Shown one piece after another: positions 37,301 to 51,614 of a DNA stretch of 64,000 nt; position 1 is the stretch's first letter, and each line of letters opens with the position of its first letter. Made by a program: the position numbers and the translations under genes. The notes below the pieces were generated by a model that saw only the letters and a program-made list of their open reading frames with translations, searched no databases and was not told the origin of the DNA. The DNA is from Vandiemenella viatica (Eukaryota > Arthropoda > Insecta > Orthoptera > Morabidae): the NCBI GenBank assembly GCA_031002005.1, contig JARYHS010006964.1:7254001-7318000 (forward strand), read 5' to 3'.

Positions 37301-40300
37301 TTTTTTTTTGAATTTTCTGTTTATTTCATTTTTAAATTGGTTTCTTACTGCTTCAACTTGAGCATTTTTGTGGCTTCTGCTCTGATCCACCAAATCAAAC
37401 ATTTTTGTTGAGACTCAATGCTTTGTGGCAGCTTATTTCCTAAAGCCTGATATTTCTTTACCAGTCTTGAGTTTTTCTCTTTTTAATGCATTTTATTAGT
37501 CCTTTGAAAGTTATTTCTTAGATCCACATCTACAACTTCTGTAAATTTTTCGCTCAAGTTAGACTATTTCAGTTTGCCCAATTCAAATCTGTTCTGCTTG
37601 TATTGATTTTTATTCTCTTTATGCCTCTTATTTAGACTGTACTTCATAACTACCAAATTGTGGTCAGAGTCTGTATTAGCTTCTGCAGTCTAGAACTTGA
37701 TTCCGTAATCTCTGTTTGACTGTGATATGATCTAGTGGATATCTACCTCTATCTCATATGCGTTATTAGGTGTATATCCTACTCACTTGGTTCTCAATTA
37801 ATGTGATCACCACAATGCGTTTATATTTTTCGCAAAATTATAACAAGCTGCTTCTTCGCACATACTACAGTATTCCCTTTCTTCCTACTCCCACTACCGC
37901 ATTCCAGTCACCAATCATTATCAGAATTTCCTTCCCCATCATATTTTAGATTAATTATTCAATTTCAGTGTATATTTTTACTCTTTTTTCATCATCGTAC
38001 TGTGACGTTAGAAAATACATTTGTGCTAATGTGGTTGGAACTGGCTTAATTTCAATCGTCCTAAAATATTCCTGTCACTTTACAGTTTGTAATATCTCAA
38101 CTATCTCCGCACACTCTTGTTCATATTAAATCAAACACCAATAACTAGCAGCTTTTGTGTTAGTTATTCCGTGTTTCTCAGACCAGAAATCCTGTACAGC
38201 ATTAAACACCATCTCACTATTCACAACAATATCTAACTTTGATCCTTCTATATCCTTTTCTTTTGCTTTCTAACCTGTCTGTCTTATTCAGACTTCTAAC
38301 AGTCCACGCTCCGACATGCATAATATATCTATCCACTCTGATGACCCCTCTCTGAGCAGTCCCCACCCGGAGATCCGACTGGGAAACTATTTTACCACTG
38401 GGATATTTCATACAGAAATAAGCCATTATACTACATATGATTTCAGAACATTACATGGCTTCGGGATATACATTGAGTACTCAATGAATTGGCTTCCCAT
38501 TGGCTTCTGCCTCCCCATGACGTTGATAATTTGTGATTAATCTGCTTTTAGGAGCCGTTTCCAATCCCAAGGGCAAGAGGGTGGTCCAGTCAACTCTCCG
38601 CTCATCTGACCTCGTTTAGGAGTCTGTAGGCAAGCTGTGGGTGACTCCTTATAACAGGTCTCTTTTTATCACCGGAGCCTCTTCCGTGCAAACAGCGTGA
38701 ACCACGTGGAGAGGTTGACATTTTTTGGGAGAGACTAAAATAGTCTTTCCTAAATCTACATTAACATACACCGCCAAGAAAGACAATGCCAAGGTTCTCA
38801 GTATTTACTGTTCAGTCCTGTCGCGGATCTTGCTGGATGGTCATATCAGATAAAGTTAATTTCAACTTAATTAACTAGTTTTTCAATTAACAGTCACTGT
38901 ATTCCAGACCCAAGGTGATTTTTTTAACATTTCACCAAAGGATAATAATCAACACAGCTTCTGAGTTGGTTAATTGGTTAAATGAATAAACAAGACCCGT
39001 GACATACTTTTTATCTCAGTTTTATTTGATTGCAATCTTGATAATAAAACTGGGTTAGGTATCAAACTTCATGCAGGGATACTAAAGCTCATTACAAAAA
39101 ACTCTTGTGATTAAACATTCTTGTTTTTTGACTTACAAACAATTGTATGAACTTCTGACTGCCACTTATGTTCGCCCTTGCCGCGAACTTGAATAAGCAT
39201 CTAAATCACACCAAAGAGTTCCTACAGACATTTCTCGAGTGCTAACAATACCACTGACAGTTGAAATCGTACTCAAAATATTATAACTACTGTACAATCA
39301 CTAACAATCATAATGAAACAATTTAAAGTTATTTATATTCCATTTAACATAAATGGGCAACATAAACCACTTCAAATAGCTGAAAATAATCATTAAAAAC
39401 TTTACCATATATTAATATTTATAATTTCAAAGTTTTGAATAGATATTTCAAACTTTGTAATACTTCTATTACAAATTATTTACACTTTATATTTACATGA
39501 GATCAATATTCGTTCACCGGGAAAATATATAAATTAACATTTAATTAACTTTTATCCATCTGTACTTAATTCCTAAAATTAAAATACATGAAAGGCTAAG
39601 CCTGGGGGCTGTTACCACTTCTACCTTAGTAGAGAACCGTTTTAATTAATCATCAATTTATTTAAAATATTATTTTTTCAGTATTATTCCAAAATAATCT
39701 GAAATGTATTATTTTTACAATAAAATAACGTAATTATAAACGTATTAATTTCTGTAATTGATGTTTTCTTGATTTCAGCTGTGTATGTGATGTATTTTAA
39801 TTGTTTTAGTAGATATTATGTTGTAAAATTTCACTGTACTAATATATATATGAAGTCTATATCATTACAGAAGCAGTCAACATTCGCACATAACTCTGAT
39901 ATATAAATATCTGCTGTTCATATTTATATTGTTACATTTCAGATAGTTTCAATCTTTTAATAAATGTTACATTAGAAAATTAATTATAATGTAATATTAA
40001 TATCTACCGATTTTAATTTTTAATATTTTTACTTGCTTTATACAGGAAGATGTTAAAATGTATATAATCCTACCATACGATTGTGGTTTGAGTGAATTAG
40101 AAAAGAACATTGATTCAATTGAAATAAATCAGATTAAAAGTGCGCTTCGTGACAATAATGTTAGCGTTTACCTACCAAATTCAAGTTCGAGACTTCTCTT
40201 AATCTGAAAGATCCATTAATAAAGGTAAATTGTTTTAAAATTTTTCTTGTTCTAATAAGAATAAATAATTTTTAGGTTTACATAAATATCTGAAGATTTG

Positions 40301-40563
40301 TAGTCACCAAAACTCCAGGCCATCTTGTGACTACTCGAGCCACATCATATGACACCGATACATACTTCTTGGCTTTCCATTGATGTGAATCTTTACTACC
40401 AGGTTTTAACCTGAATTAATCCCAACACCCAACCCCCACTATTCCTCAGTCAACATCTGATTTCACAAAATCTCAAAGTCCCTTCAAATTCTTTATGTTT
40501 TCCTTGTCCTGCTGCACCAAAATAGAATCCACTAGAGAACCAGAAAAAACCACTGCGAAACTA

Positions 40564-40600
<37 letters not shown>

Positions 40601-43600
40601 CGTGTATCCAGCTTGTAGAATTTCTCATTTCCTGATGTCATCACATATGTATTATTTCTTGTATATATATATTTGGAGTTCTCAAGAAAATTAAAAGCGA
40701 ATGATTAGAAAGAGCATGAGACATAAAGTAATATTAAAACAGGGAAATAATGAAGAGTAAACAAAGGAGAAAAGGAAGGAAGGAAAAGAATCAAGAGAAA
40801 GGAGGAGGAGTATTTGAATATTGTTATGTTGATAGACAGATATGTTTGCTTCGATCCAATATGAAAACTGTCTCTGAGATGTGGAACAGTACATACACTT
40901 ATTAATAATATCAATAATATTACCAGCATCTAATAATTAGTTAATTCCTTGCAGTCCGTTAGTGTAATATGGTTCCTCTGTAATCTGGAAATACATATCG
41001 GTTACTACATATGTGGAACAGTACATACACCTATTGACAATATCAATAGTATTACCAGCAACTGATGACCAGTCAATTACACAGAAACCTTTTACGACAC
41101 TAAGTTTCCACTATAATTTGTAAATACTTGTTATATCATGTTAGTTACCATGTATGAATGAAATTTGTGGACGGTGTAATTACTGCAGTTGTCAACAGTT
41201 TCAACAGAAAGAAAAGCCGTATAAGTTGTGGACAACTTTTTCACCTTACCCTTACATACACCAAATATATAATAATTTCTCTGTCATTCTTAGTTACTAA
41301 ATTCTTTTATGTAGTAAAATGGGTTCTGAAGAAAAACTCTTTCGGTTTGGATTTAAAGTAGTTAGGTTTTCGTAGATTTTTATATCATGTGGTAAGACAC
41401 CGAATATGGAACCTCCAGTAAATGTTATCCCTTTCTGTACAACTAACAATGACTTGTAATCCTTGTGAATATTATACTTATTGCTCGTATTATATTAGGT
41501 GTAAGTGTGGCTGCAAGGGGCATATTGCAGATTTTGCAAAATATGTAGCAGGTATAGGAGAATTTTGGCAGTAATACGAGTTTTTAAAGTTTTTATACAC
41601 ATTTTTTCTGGCTTTGTTTCTTGTCCATGACGGAATCTTTAGAGCAGGAACAGGATGGGAGCGCAGGAAACAGGATTCGACCAGAGCGTTTAGGAGGACC
41701 CATTCGCATGCAGAGCTTATAGGAGGACCCATTCGCAAGCAGTGATTTCGGGACACATTGGAGGGAGATTTGAATCCCCCTCGTCGCGAATGGCAGGCCT
41801 CAGTGTTACCACTCACCCATCAGACTCGGTGTTTAAGTTTTAAGCCCCTGTTTTTCTGAGATGAGTTAGGAGTTTCTGGAGGGAGGAGCCTCAAGTTTGG
41901 AGAAGAATAATGAAGTTCATAGCATTATCATTGGTTCTAATTATCAAATACCAAACACAGGAAAATGTGTTGGATAACAGTTGCTGTGAAGGAATCTATT
42001 AGTTAGAGAGGGGATGGGATAGTAGCCGCATCGAATTGAGTTGGAGATTATCATAGTACATGATCTTTCTATGGAGCTTCAGTTTGTTTGGTAACAGGTA
42101 TTCTGTGTAGAAATATAGCATGTATACGAATGCAGGTTTATCAAATAAAGAATATTAAGGTAAAATTATCGATGTGTTGTAATATGTACCTTCTTCTTGC
42201 TGTAAATCCAATATTCATTCGGAAGTCACCACCTAACAAATTAATATACAAAATCCTGTAACACGAATGGCATTGGGCAATAGACTTTTTTTATGGATGT
42301 TTATCTCCTCGAGATACAATATAACCATATTTACAAAAAAAAATTACAGATCATCTATATTTTTTCTGTAATAAGTCTCTGCCCATAACATTACTTGCTG
42401 GTACAATATGGTAATGTGATGACATTAATACTATGTGGCATCTTTACTGACGTCAGCACTTGTATTTTTTCTCCTAAATCTTTGAAATAAATAGGCCATG
42501 ATTCCGCTGTCGACAGTTTTTTATGTTATTATTATTATTTTAAAGAATCGCCTAAAAATGGTCTATTTTAAGTCGATTGTATAACTATGTGGGCCTAAGC
42601 TATGGGAATGATGAAATAGCATTTTCTAAAATTTTGAATTACACAAACAGTAGCATTTAGGCAGCCTTTGACGTAGCAGCACCACCGATAAAAACTGTGT
42701 CCACGTGCACCCAGCCTGGATATGAGAATGATGTCTCATCAGCGATGTGTTTTAGAAAAACTTTCTTGGGAAACTTGCCTAGTGATTCTGTGGATGAAAC
42801 AGGATTTTTCGCATATATACTTCTTCTCGTGTACGTCATTAGAGTTGGGAATGAACTGAGTAAAAGGAACGGGAGGGAATCCTTCATGGCCTTTTGAAAG
42901 GCGTTACCGCTCCACTCTCGGTTTTTCGCAGATCAAAATCGTAAGAATTCTGTATCAGAAGTCAGAAGGGAAAAAAGAAGATAATTCGGTAGTAAGAATG
43001 AGTACCACTTTAATAAAGAAGTGCACAATGGGTTTAATGAATTTGCTCCCCATCAATTGATCAGTCATTAAGGTGACAACGATATTACCTCCAAGCTCCC
43101 TATATGATTATTACTTCTGTGATGTTATGTAAAGTATCGGGTGTAAATACCACATCTACTTACGAACTAACGTAACTTGGTATCCAGAAATTGTTGCAGC
43201 TGTTGTGTCCACGACACCAATCATGCCATCTGGATGTTAATATTAGGTTACCTTACGGAACTGAAATAATTGGTTAAACTAATACTCATGTTTATTGAAG
43301 TGGTATGTGAAAGACATACATTATAGTCACCAAATAGAGTAGTCGGAAGGAGAGGAAAGCAAGGAAGTTAGATTTCTTTGCGAAAGTAATTGTTGAAAAC
43401 GCTCTGCCAAGTTTCTCTGAGCTGAGCTTGGGTGCCCCCTGGGCTGTGGTTGGGGGCCCCTAAGCAGTAGCGTATCTAGGTTCACAAGGCCCTCAGAGCT
43501 AAAAAAGAAGAACAAAACGGTCGCCCATTTGTCCTGAGGGCCCGTGGGCCCTCTCAGCCGCGCTTGGGGCCCCCTCAGCTGCGCTCAGGGGCCCCTTGAG

Positions 43601-46600
43601 CGTGGAGGCCCCGGTGCACTGCACCGCCTAGCCCTATGGTAGCTACGACCGTGAAAACAAGCAATTTATGATAAAGCACAAGTGCTGAGTTTAAAATCAC
43701 GGGAGGATGGGTGGCGGGTGTAGCTAGTGCTGGTAATGTAAGAGCCATAAGCTGGCAGTGAAGTCTGGATGGGTATTGCTCCAGCATTAGGAGAAGTACA
43801 CGGAACGGAAGAGAATGGTCCTGAAAAACTACCAATCATTTTCTTTAGTGTCACTTGTCGCACATTATTTTACATAATCATGAAAGAAAATAAAATAACT
43901 TTAACCCTCTGATGATATTTTACATACATTCAGTATATATATGAAAATAATTTTTACGTAGCCGCGGAGAATCATTGTTATTATTGAAAGGCAATGGTAA
44001 CGAAATTAGGTTCCCATTTAAAAAGCAGCTTAATGTGCCATCTCCATTGAACAATCGACATCAGACCCATACAATACATCCCACTCAGCATCCATCGTGG
44101 ATTGCCAGCTGACTGACCCAAAACCATTTCTTTGACGCAAATTATTCAAATGTTAGTCGGACGGGAAATCTTTCACCATCGCTGAGTTGGAGCACGTTGC
44201 TATTGAGTAAAGATTGAGAACAGAATATTTATTATCGTCCGCATAAAGCTGATTACCTACATTTTTCTACTGAAAGTGATAAACAACTGAGAGATGCCAA
44301 CAATTAATAGTGTTACCATGAAATACAACTCACAGTTGACGACAAATATTCGCTGTAAACACCGGAGATCTGATATCAACAATATCCCATACTTTTACAA
44401 ATGTAAATCGCTGAAGTCACTTTTGATTCTATTATTAATTATAATTTTGCAAGACTTTTTTCTGTTTGTTGGATTTAGGTTCAAATTATTTTCACTGCAT
44501 TCAGTACTACAAGCTGTTCGTTTCCTTAGGTCATTGCTGACTAACTAAATTTCAAAAATAATTATTTTCGCAATTTTGTACAGAAAATGCAATATGTAAG
44601 GTCAGGAGGCGTTCTTTAGTACTAATATTTTGCAGAAAATAACTTGTTGATCTAGTCTTTTTTCTAGATTTGCAAAATGGTTACTCAAACTTAAATCTAT
44701 ATTAATACAAGGTATTTGTGTTTGTTTCTTAACACATGCTCATTAACTTAGACATGTAACGTAAACAATACAGAAGAATTTTAAAAACCTCCAGGTATCT
44801 GCTGTAATGTTTTTTATAACCGAAGTTCTTTAAGGGCAGTAGTCAACAAATTAAATTTATATGGTAATCAGACTAGCAATCCAAAAGCTGAAATTGATTG
44901 GCCTTAGTTTTCATAGATTAACAATCACAAGTAAATCACCTAGGGTACTGCGATACGTAACAATTAATTCCTGGAACTTCTAATAACAATATTTTTATCA
45001 TGCTGCATTTATAACTCAGGATTTTTTTGGTTAAAAATCTTTTTTTTTTTCTCTTGCAGTGTGGAATGCAACAAATGTTTACAGAAAATGCAGATTTCAG
45101 TCATATTTCGCAGGATCCTTTCAAAGTTGATTCAGTTTTTCAGAAGGCTTTTATTGAAGTTTATGAGACAGGAACTATTGCTGCTGCTGCTACAGGTAAG
45201 TGGTTATAGAAGGAAGGAAGAATTTAAAATCGTATAAGATCGAATATTTTTACAGCGTTGTATATAAATAAGCTCTTCTCGGTCTTCCAGCCCTGTAAAA
45301 ATTTCACAAATGTTGCACGTTTCTAGAGCGTCTATCTCATAGATTCCAACATTTGTTTTGATGAAGACGTAGACTGGACTTCATTCTCAATTTGAATTCG
45401 GTACCTTTTGGGGGAACGAATGCCATCATTATCTTGGGTGCAGTTCCTAACTCTAGATTCTCTAGTTCTGCTCATCATCATATTTAGTAATTAAACTCAA
45501 CCTTCTCCTTAGTGATGTCGGAAAAAAGGAGTTGATAGCAATACATCGCAATAGCGTATGATCGTCTTTGGTCAGTTCTCCAAAACTTGCTCTTGCGTTC
45601 GATTCATCAGGTAATCTTCTGGTCAGAATTTGAAATTGTTCGCACGTACGCGCACCGGCGCCGTCCCATTGCAAACTTCAGAAGAAATTTTCGTTATAAA
45701 AGCTGCGAAAGTAGGAACATTAACGGATGTGAAAAGCGTGCACAACTTGCGCAACTGCGGAAGCAGACACAGACGTCTTTTGTATCACTATAAGTTTCCA
45801 AGTGTGGTCTGTTGTTTGTTTAACAGAAAAATCAATTTTCTTTTTGTTTCTTACATTTTACAACTTCAAAATAAGTCCTATACTCATGCAATCAGGTTTC
45901 AAGGCTCTGTTGCCTTTTTGACCTTATATATTCCCTACATCATGTTATCTAACAGAAGTAGAATTTTTAACTCCCCGCCGCCTAACTAATATATTCTGTT
46001 TAATGGATTCTGTGCAAACACATAAATCATGCTATTCACTTTTAAGTACTTCTATATACCGTTCCTCATGCAGTACAATTTCATATAAAACTTTTTTATG
46101 CTGCTAAAAAAATGACATTTTTCAACAATGATGTTCATTCCATACTGACCGACATAATTCTAGTTACTGTTTTAATCAGATAGAAGACATTTCAGAGAAT
46201 TGCAGTGAAGTCTAATAAAAACTGAGTAATGAAAATCACATAAATACAATAAAGGAAATAATAATAAATCTTATATATATATATATATATATATTATTAT
46301 TATTATCTGCAATTGGACCCTGTCGGATCACGCAAAGCCTTAACGATTCAGTTTTCTGAGTTTCCATATAGCTTACATTTTTTCTCCGTGGATTCTCTTC
46401 GTTTCTTCAGTCCACTTCATCCCCGGTCTCTTAATGACTTCATTCTCTGGCGGTACTTCCCACTTGTTAATTTTTTCGCTGTATGTTTGTCTATCTCCGA
46501 TTTCTGATGAGTTTATGTGGGCTTTCTCCATGTCTTTCTTGATCTCCTGGACCCAGGGCATAGTTTTTAGCTGTTCTATATACTTCACAATTTTATGAAT

Positions 46601-49600
46601 CAGTCTTGTTGCTGGATGTCTGTGGGTATGTCCATAAAATCTTAATCTTAGTTTTCTGATGTCTGCCGCGAGGTTTGAAAGTGTTTCTGTTGTCTTTCGA
46701 GATTTAAGTCTATATCCGTCATCTGTTTTTTCTGGGCCAAGAATCTTTCTTATAATTTTGCGTTCTTCTTTCAAAATGCTTTCTAGGTCAACTTTCCTGT
46801 GTAGTGTTAAAGTTTCGCTGGCGTACAGGGCTTCAGGTTTCATAACTGTGTTGTAATGTTTGACTTTTGTATATATGGACAAACATTTTTTATTATATGT
46901 GTTGTAGATTCTACCATAGCTCTTCTAAGTTTTTGCATGCGAACTTTCTGTGCTATTTTCTCTCTTCCTGTGGGTTCGATGATTTCTCCTAGATACTTGA
47001 AATATGGGACTCTCTCAATTTGTCCATATTTGGTGACCAGATTTTGAGTGAAGAGTTTTGAACAAATGAATTTGGTTTTTTGGAACGATATTTGTAAGCC
47101 TACTCTTTCAGCGCATTCTTTGAGAGTTTCTATCTGTTTGCTTGCTGTCATTTCATCATCTGCTAGTATGGCTAAATCATCTGCGAAGGCTAGGCAGCAA
47201 ATTTTAATACCATTCTTACGTCGTCCGAGTTGTATAGGTTTCCAATAGTTCTGCTGTTTAAGTTCTTTCTCCCATTCTCGGATGACTTTATCCAGAACAA
47301 GGTTGAAGAGTATCGGGGACAGACCATCACCTTGCCGAACGCCAGTATTGATCTTAAACGGTTCAGATATCTCTCCCATGAATTTCACTTTGGAGGTTGT
47401 GCCGATGAGTGTTTGTTTAATGAGGTTTCGGGTTTTTTGATCGAGCCCTTGCTCTTCGAGGATGTTGAAGAGAGATTGCCAGTCGATTGAATCATATGCC
47501 TTTTTGAAATCTACAAAGGAGCAAATGACTGGGCTGTTCCTAAGTGCTTTATATTTTAGTGTAGTTTTTAAATTGAATATTTGTTCTATGCAACTCCGAC
47601 CGGTGCGCAAGCCAGCTTGGTACTCGCCAATTTTGTGGTCGAGTTGCTCCAGTACTCGTTTGAGAAGACATGCTGAAAGAATTTTGTATGCAACTTGAAG
47701 AAGGGAGATCCCTCGATAGTTGTTGACGTCCGTTTTATCTCCCTTCTTGTGTTGTGGGAGAATGAGGGCGCTTTTCCAGTCTTCAGGTAATTTTTCTGTC
47801 TGCCAGATCTCTTTAATGATTTGTGTGAGTTCTTTAAGTGAATTTGGTATAAGATTTTTCAATAGTTCCGCATTGATACCATCCTCTCCAGGTGCTTTGT
47901 TGTTTTTAAGTTGGAGAATATGCCTGTGGATTTCCTCTTGTGATGTGGTGGGGATTCCGGATAGGTATAGGAGGGGGTTTCCTTCTGGAATCTTGATGGA
48001 GGTTCAGGGCAGTTGAGCAGTTCAAAAAAGAATTTTGACAATTTTCCTGATTAGTTAGTGCGAGCTTTCCATCCGATTGCCTGAAGCATAAGTTTTGAGG
48101 AGTATATCCTCGGATTGTTCCTGCGAAAGTTCTATAAAAGTATCTGGTATTATAATTGCGGAAATTTTCTTCGATGGACTCCAGTTGCTCCTTTAGGTAC
48201 TTTCTCTTGGTTTGTCTGATGATTTTTGTCACTTGTTTCCGGATTTCTTGAAAGTGCTGCAAGTTTACCACTGATTTTTTATTGTTGTATTTAAGAAAAG
48301 CTTCTTTGCATCACGATAATGCTTTCTCACATTCTGAATCCCACCAGGGATGTCTCGTATTCTTTTTCAATGGTATTAGTATTTTGGCCTTTTGTGTAAT
48401 TTTGCTGTGGAATTTTTCCCAGGTAATTCCTTGTTCTTTCTCCCATTCTTCTCTTAGGTTAATTTCCATGATCTTCGTTGTGTCAAATTTCTGTAGGTGT
48501 GTTTTAATCTGATGTATTTTCTTTGGGGTGAATTTCATTTTAATTCTTGTTAAATAGTGGTCTGTGTCTATGTATGCCCCTCTGCGGACTTGAACATCAT
48601 AGACTTGTTTTTGTAGAGGATAAGAAATGGCAATGTGATCAATCTGATATTCACCAAGTTCTGGTATGGGTTATCTCCCGGTGTTTTGTTTCCGTGGATC
48701 TTTTCTCAAAGAAGTTGACATGATTTTTAAGTTGCTATGTTGGCATATTTCAATAAGTCTCGTGCCATTCTTGTTTGTGAATCTGTGTGCGGGATATTTA
48801 CCAATGGTTTTCCGATATTCTTTTTCTTTCTCGAGTGGTGCATTAAAATCACCAAATAAGATCTTTGCATCCTCTTTAGGGATTTTTTCCATGACTTTCT
48901 CAAGTTTGTCCCAGAATTTTTTGGTTTCTATTGGTTTCTTTTTGTTGTCTACATTTGTTGGTGCGTGGACATTTATTAGGGTGTACTTTTTGTTGGCACA
49001 TTGTATTTGCATGGTCATGAGACAGTTGTTAATGGGAGAGACCTCTCTGATTGAACTGGTTATGCTTTTGTGTACCATCAAGGGCATATCCAGTAGTGGG
49101 GCACCATTAGCGACTCGTTTTCCTGTTTTACTCCTAAGGATGCGGTAGTTGCCGTAGTCTATTGTGTTTCTTGGAGCGCTAGTATCTTGATATTCTGTCG
49201 ATCTATTTCTGATGTAAGAATGTGTAGTTTCCCAGGCTGGAGTAGGGTGTTGATGTTTAGGGTACCAATGTACGTAGGGGTTTTGTATGGAAGTATACCA
49301 TAGAACTCCTACTTTCTCTGTGTTCGTGATCGCCCGGGTTCCCCAGAATCCGAATACCCGGTTGTCGTCCATCGATGGGTGGATTGGTTACCACCTGGGG
49401 TAATTTTGTCGTTACTCTCATGAATCATCATGGCTTGTGATTAAGATATTTGTCCAGTGTTTCACCGGGATGTTAGAACCAGGGATTGTCTGTTCCTGGA
49501 GCAGAGTTGGCAGCCGCACCCACTGGGTGAGCAGACGCTTACCAAGCCGCCGGCGGATCCCACAACAGACGCGTCTTGGGTTTTGGTTCCCCCCACATCA

Positions 49601-51577
49601 AGGATAGTTCTTCCACCTTCTTCGCTGTTGGGATTCATAATCCCCATCCACTGTTGCAGCTGTTGACCATCCTGATGGTTCCCTCAGTTGGTCGACCGTC
49701 CCACCGAAGGGGCTGGATACCACAACCTTGGGACGAGTTCGACCGAGGGGTGAGGGTCAGTTTCACAGAGGTCCGTTAGCATCCATAAGATATATGGAAG
49801 GTCCCAGGGGGCACGACTAAGACGTGGACTTGGCTTACCCCCATATATATACATACCATTACAGCTATACCATTGTACATCTTTAGAGAAAAGATAAAGG
49901 ACTTACTGAAAAAATATAAATATTGTTTATGTCTGTAAGACAACGACATGGCTTGCCAATTCAAAAATTCGAATGACAACAATTAAAAAACTTTCTTATT
50001 AGCTCACCTTATTTATCATTTTGTGTGAATACAACCATCATTTTTTTTCAGAATTTTGAAATATAAATTCATCTGCCTTCACCAGATTTTCCAGCGTCCG
50101 GCCGATTTACGGTTAGGGACAGTAGAGTAAATAATTCAAACTGTGTCTACCTGCAGTGGCATCAATTTATATATTGTTACACGGCCATTTTTCAATGTTA
50201 CTTGGTCCTCCACAAGAGATATGGCAGTGCGTCATAGCAGATGCATCGCAGAAAATTGGTGTGAAGATTATAAACGACACCTCCCTCTAGTACAGTAAAA
50301 CAAATTAGCGATCAATACATTTACTACCTCTGGCACTGGACCTATTTTAATGACAGAAGGCTACCAAGCTTAGGACTCTTGTAGTAAAGTAAGCAGCGGA
50401 AGTTCTAGTGACTCGTATCTTCAACAGAAACGTTACCCTTTATGTCATAAGGGACCGTTATGCCTGGAAATGGGCCGTGTCGAAACGTCGCAGGAAACAA
50501 GGGGCTTTAGAGTATACTTAGAGCCAGCATGCGACTGGAAGCGGGCGTGGACTTAACAGAACTGACGCTCTAAAAGAGTACTGCTACTGCAGTTGGATGG
50601 GAAGATGTTTATCAATACTGAAGATGCTAGGGACCAAGCAGACAAAATATCTCTTTTTTTAAAAAAAAATCGCTGAAGTGCCCCACTCATGTATCACTTG
50701 CATCAGAAATATCTAGTATTTGGTTATAATAGCATGGTCAGTTTCTCAGAATGGTAATGTAGTAAAAGAAATTACATCCATTTTTTTAGTGTTAGTCGGA
50801 AAGTTTGAAAATTGAGTGATGAGTCATGATAACATATGATTAAATAAAACCAGGAATTTTCGCCAATAATCGTGGTTGCAAATGGAACGCATAACAGCAT
50901 TTTTTTTTAGTGTTAAATATTCCTGTTTAAGTTTTGCCAAAATGCATTTACTTCTAATTTAAAAAATTCCATTTTCTGCCCTCCATCGAAATGCTGTTCA
51001 ATACAATACTTTTTCGCTGTTAGATAGGGTGCCATGATTGTTATCCAAAATTAATGGATTTCTGATTCTTAGGAAGATAGATTAGATCTTTTTAAAATAT
51101 TAGCCAGAAATTTTAGCAAGTATTTCACATCCGCGTTTCAGATTATCGATGAAATCATGATTCAGTTGAATTTTGTTCTCTCTGGCAAAATTTTCCATTT
51201 CTGAAAGAGACTGCCTGTTTCCATTTGGGACTCTATTATTAAAAACTTTAATGTTTGATAATGCCTTTTTTTTCTCGTCATGTTGTATGCGTATTTTCTT
51301 TTTTCTTTTACCACTCTCTTAATTTAATACTGTCATCCTCTTATTCCTGGAGAAGTATTTGGCACACTTCAAATAATTTGAAGGGAATTTAGCTGGAGAA
51401 ATGAGAGAGAAGTAAAAATCACTTTCAAACAAAACACACAACTTATATTTCATTAGATAATTTAATATCGATTTTCAATAGAAAATACTTCCCCTTTTTT
51501 ATTCTTTTATTTATGCGAACATTAGCTAGTTCACAATTTTATATCGCTTACTTCTCTCACACAATTCTTGTTCATCC

Positions 51578-51614
<37 letters not shown>

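Larger units (their letters stand above)
32560..38760 (-). mobile_element. Minus-strand APE-type LINE with two nested insertions
   Basis: This is the same family as 7147-10112. The 5' region (38760-38540) is followed by the shared CGGATCTCCGGGTGGGGAC block (about 38380-38362) and [15 protein letters not shown] endonuclease start. A polymerase motif-A-like [13 protein letters not shown] lies near 36110. The 3' end carries a minus-strand match to the + copy around 9885-9990 (attggttaatttgttat, gaagacaaagattagaatat). It is interrupted by a fold-back (36420-36902) and by the Penelope-like element (32738-34881). The copy is longer at the 5' side than the + copy but riddled with stops. Confidence 0.85.
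32432..40045 (+). other. Serpin intron 5
   Basis: 7614 bp, GTAAGT to ATACAG, dominated by a minus-strand LINE with nested insertions. The part from 38761 to 40045 is AT-rich and holds nothing I recognise. Confidence 0.6.
40225..45059 (+). other. Serpin intron 6
   Basis: 4835 bp, GTAAAT to TTGCAG. It holds a TA/TG microsatellite (40564-40606), a 132-bp tandem duplication (40879-41150), a minus-strand SINE (41690-41825) and a GC-rich repeat (43440-43640). The remainder, including 41826-43439 and 43641-45059, shows nothing recognisable. Confidence 0.6.
46310..49840 (-). mobile_element. Nearly full-length APE-type LINE
   Basis: This is a 3.5-kb minus-strand non-LTR retrotransposon: 5' untranslated sequence (49840-49370), endonuclease (49372-48671), linker (48538-47906), reverse transcriptase (47960-46840) and C-terminal domain (46882-46373). 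It is of a different family from 7147-10112 but of the same general RTE/BovB-like type. Long open segments remain and few frameshifts separate them, so this is the youngest-looking LINE in the window. Confidence 0.92.

Noticed and set aside
40564..40606. Possible regulatory (TA)n(TG)n element
   Set aside because: Simple-repeat runs are common in such introns, and nothing links this one to a function.
41490..41816. 108-codon minus-strand frame
   Set aside because: It runs through a SINE remnant and a local 29-bp duplication; no protein family match.
45630..45989. 119-codon frame just after serpin exon 7, considered as an alternative loop exon
   Set aside because: It lacks the xxADxPF and GRVxxP serpin C-terminus in any frame, and no acceptor gives a loop-like joint.
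46856..48512. Several + strand frames of 60-100 codons
   Set aside because: They are antisense shadows of the minus-strand LINE reverse transcriptase and linker.
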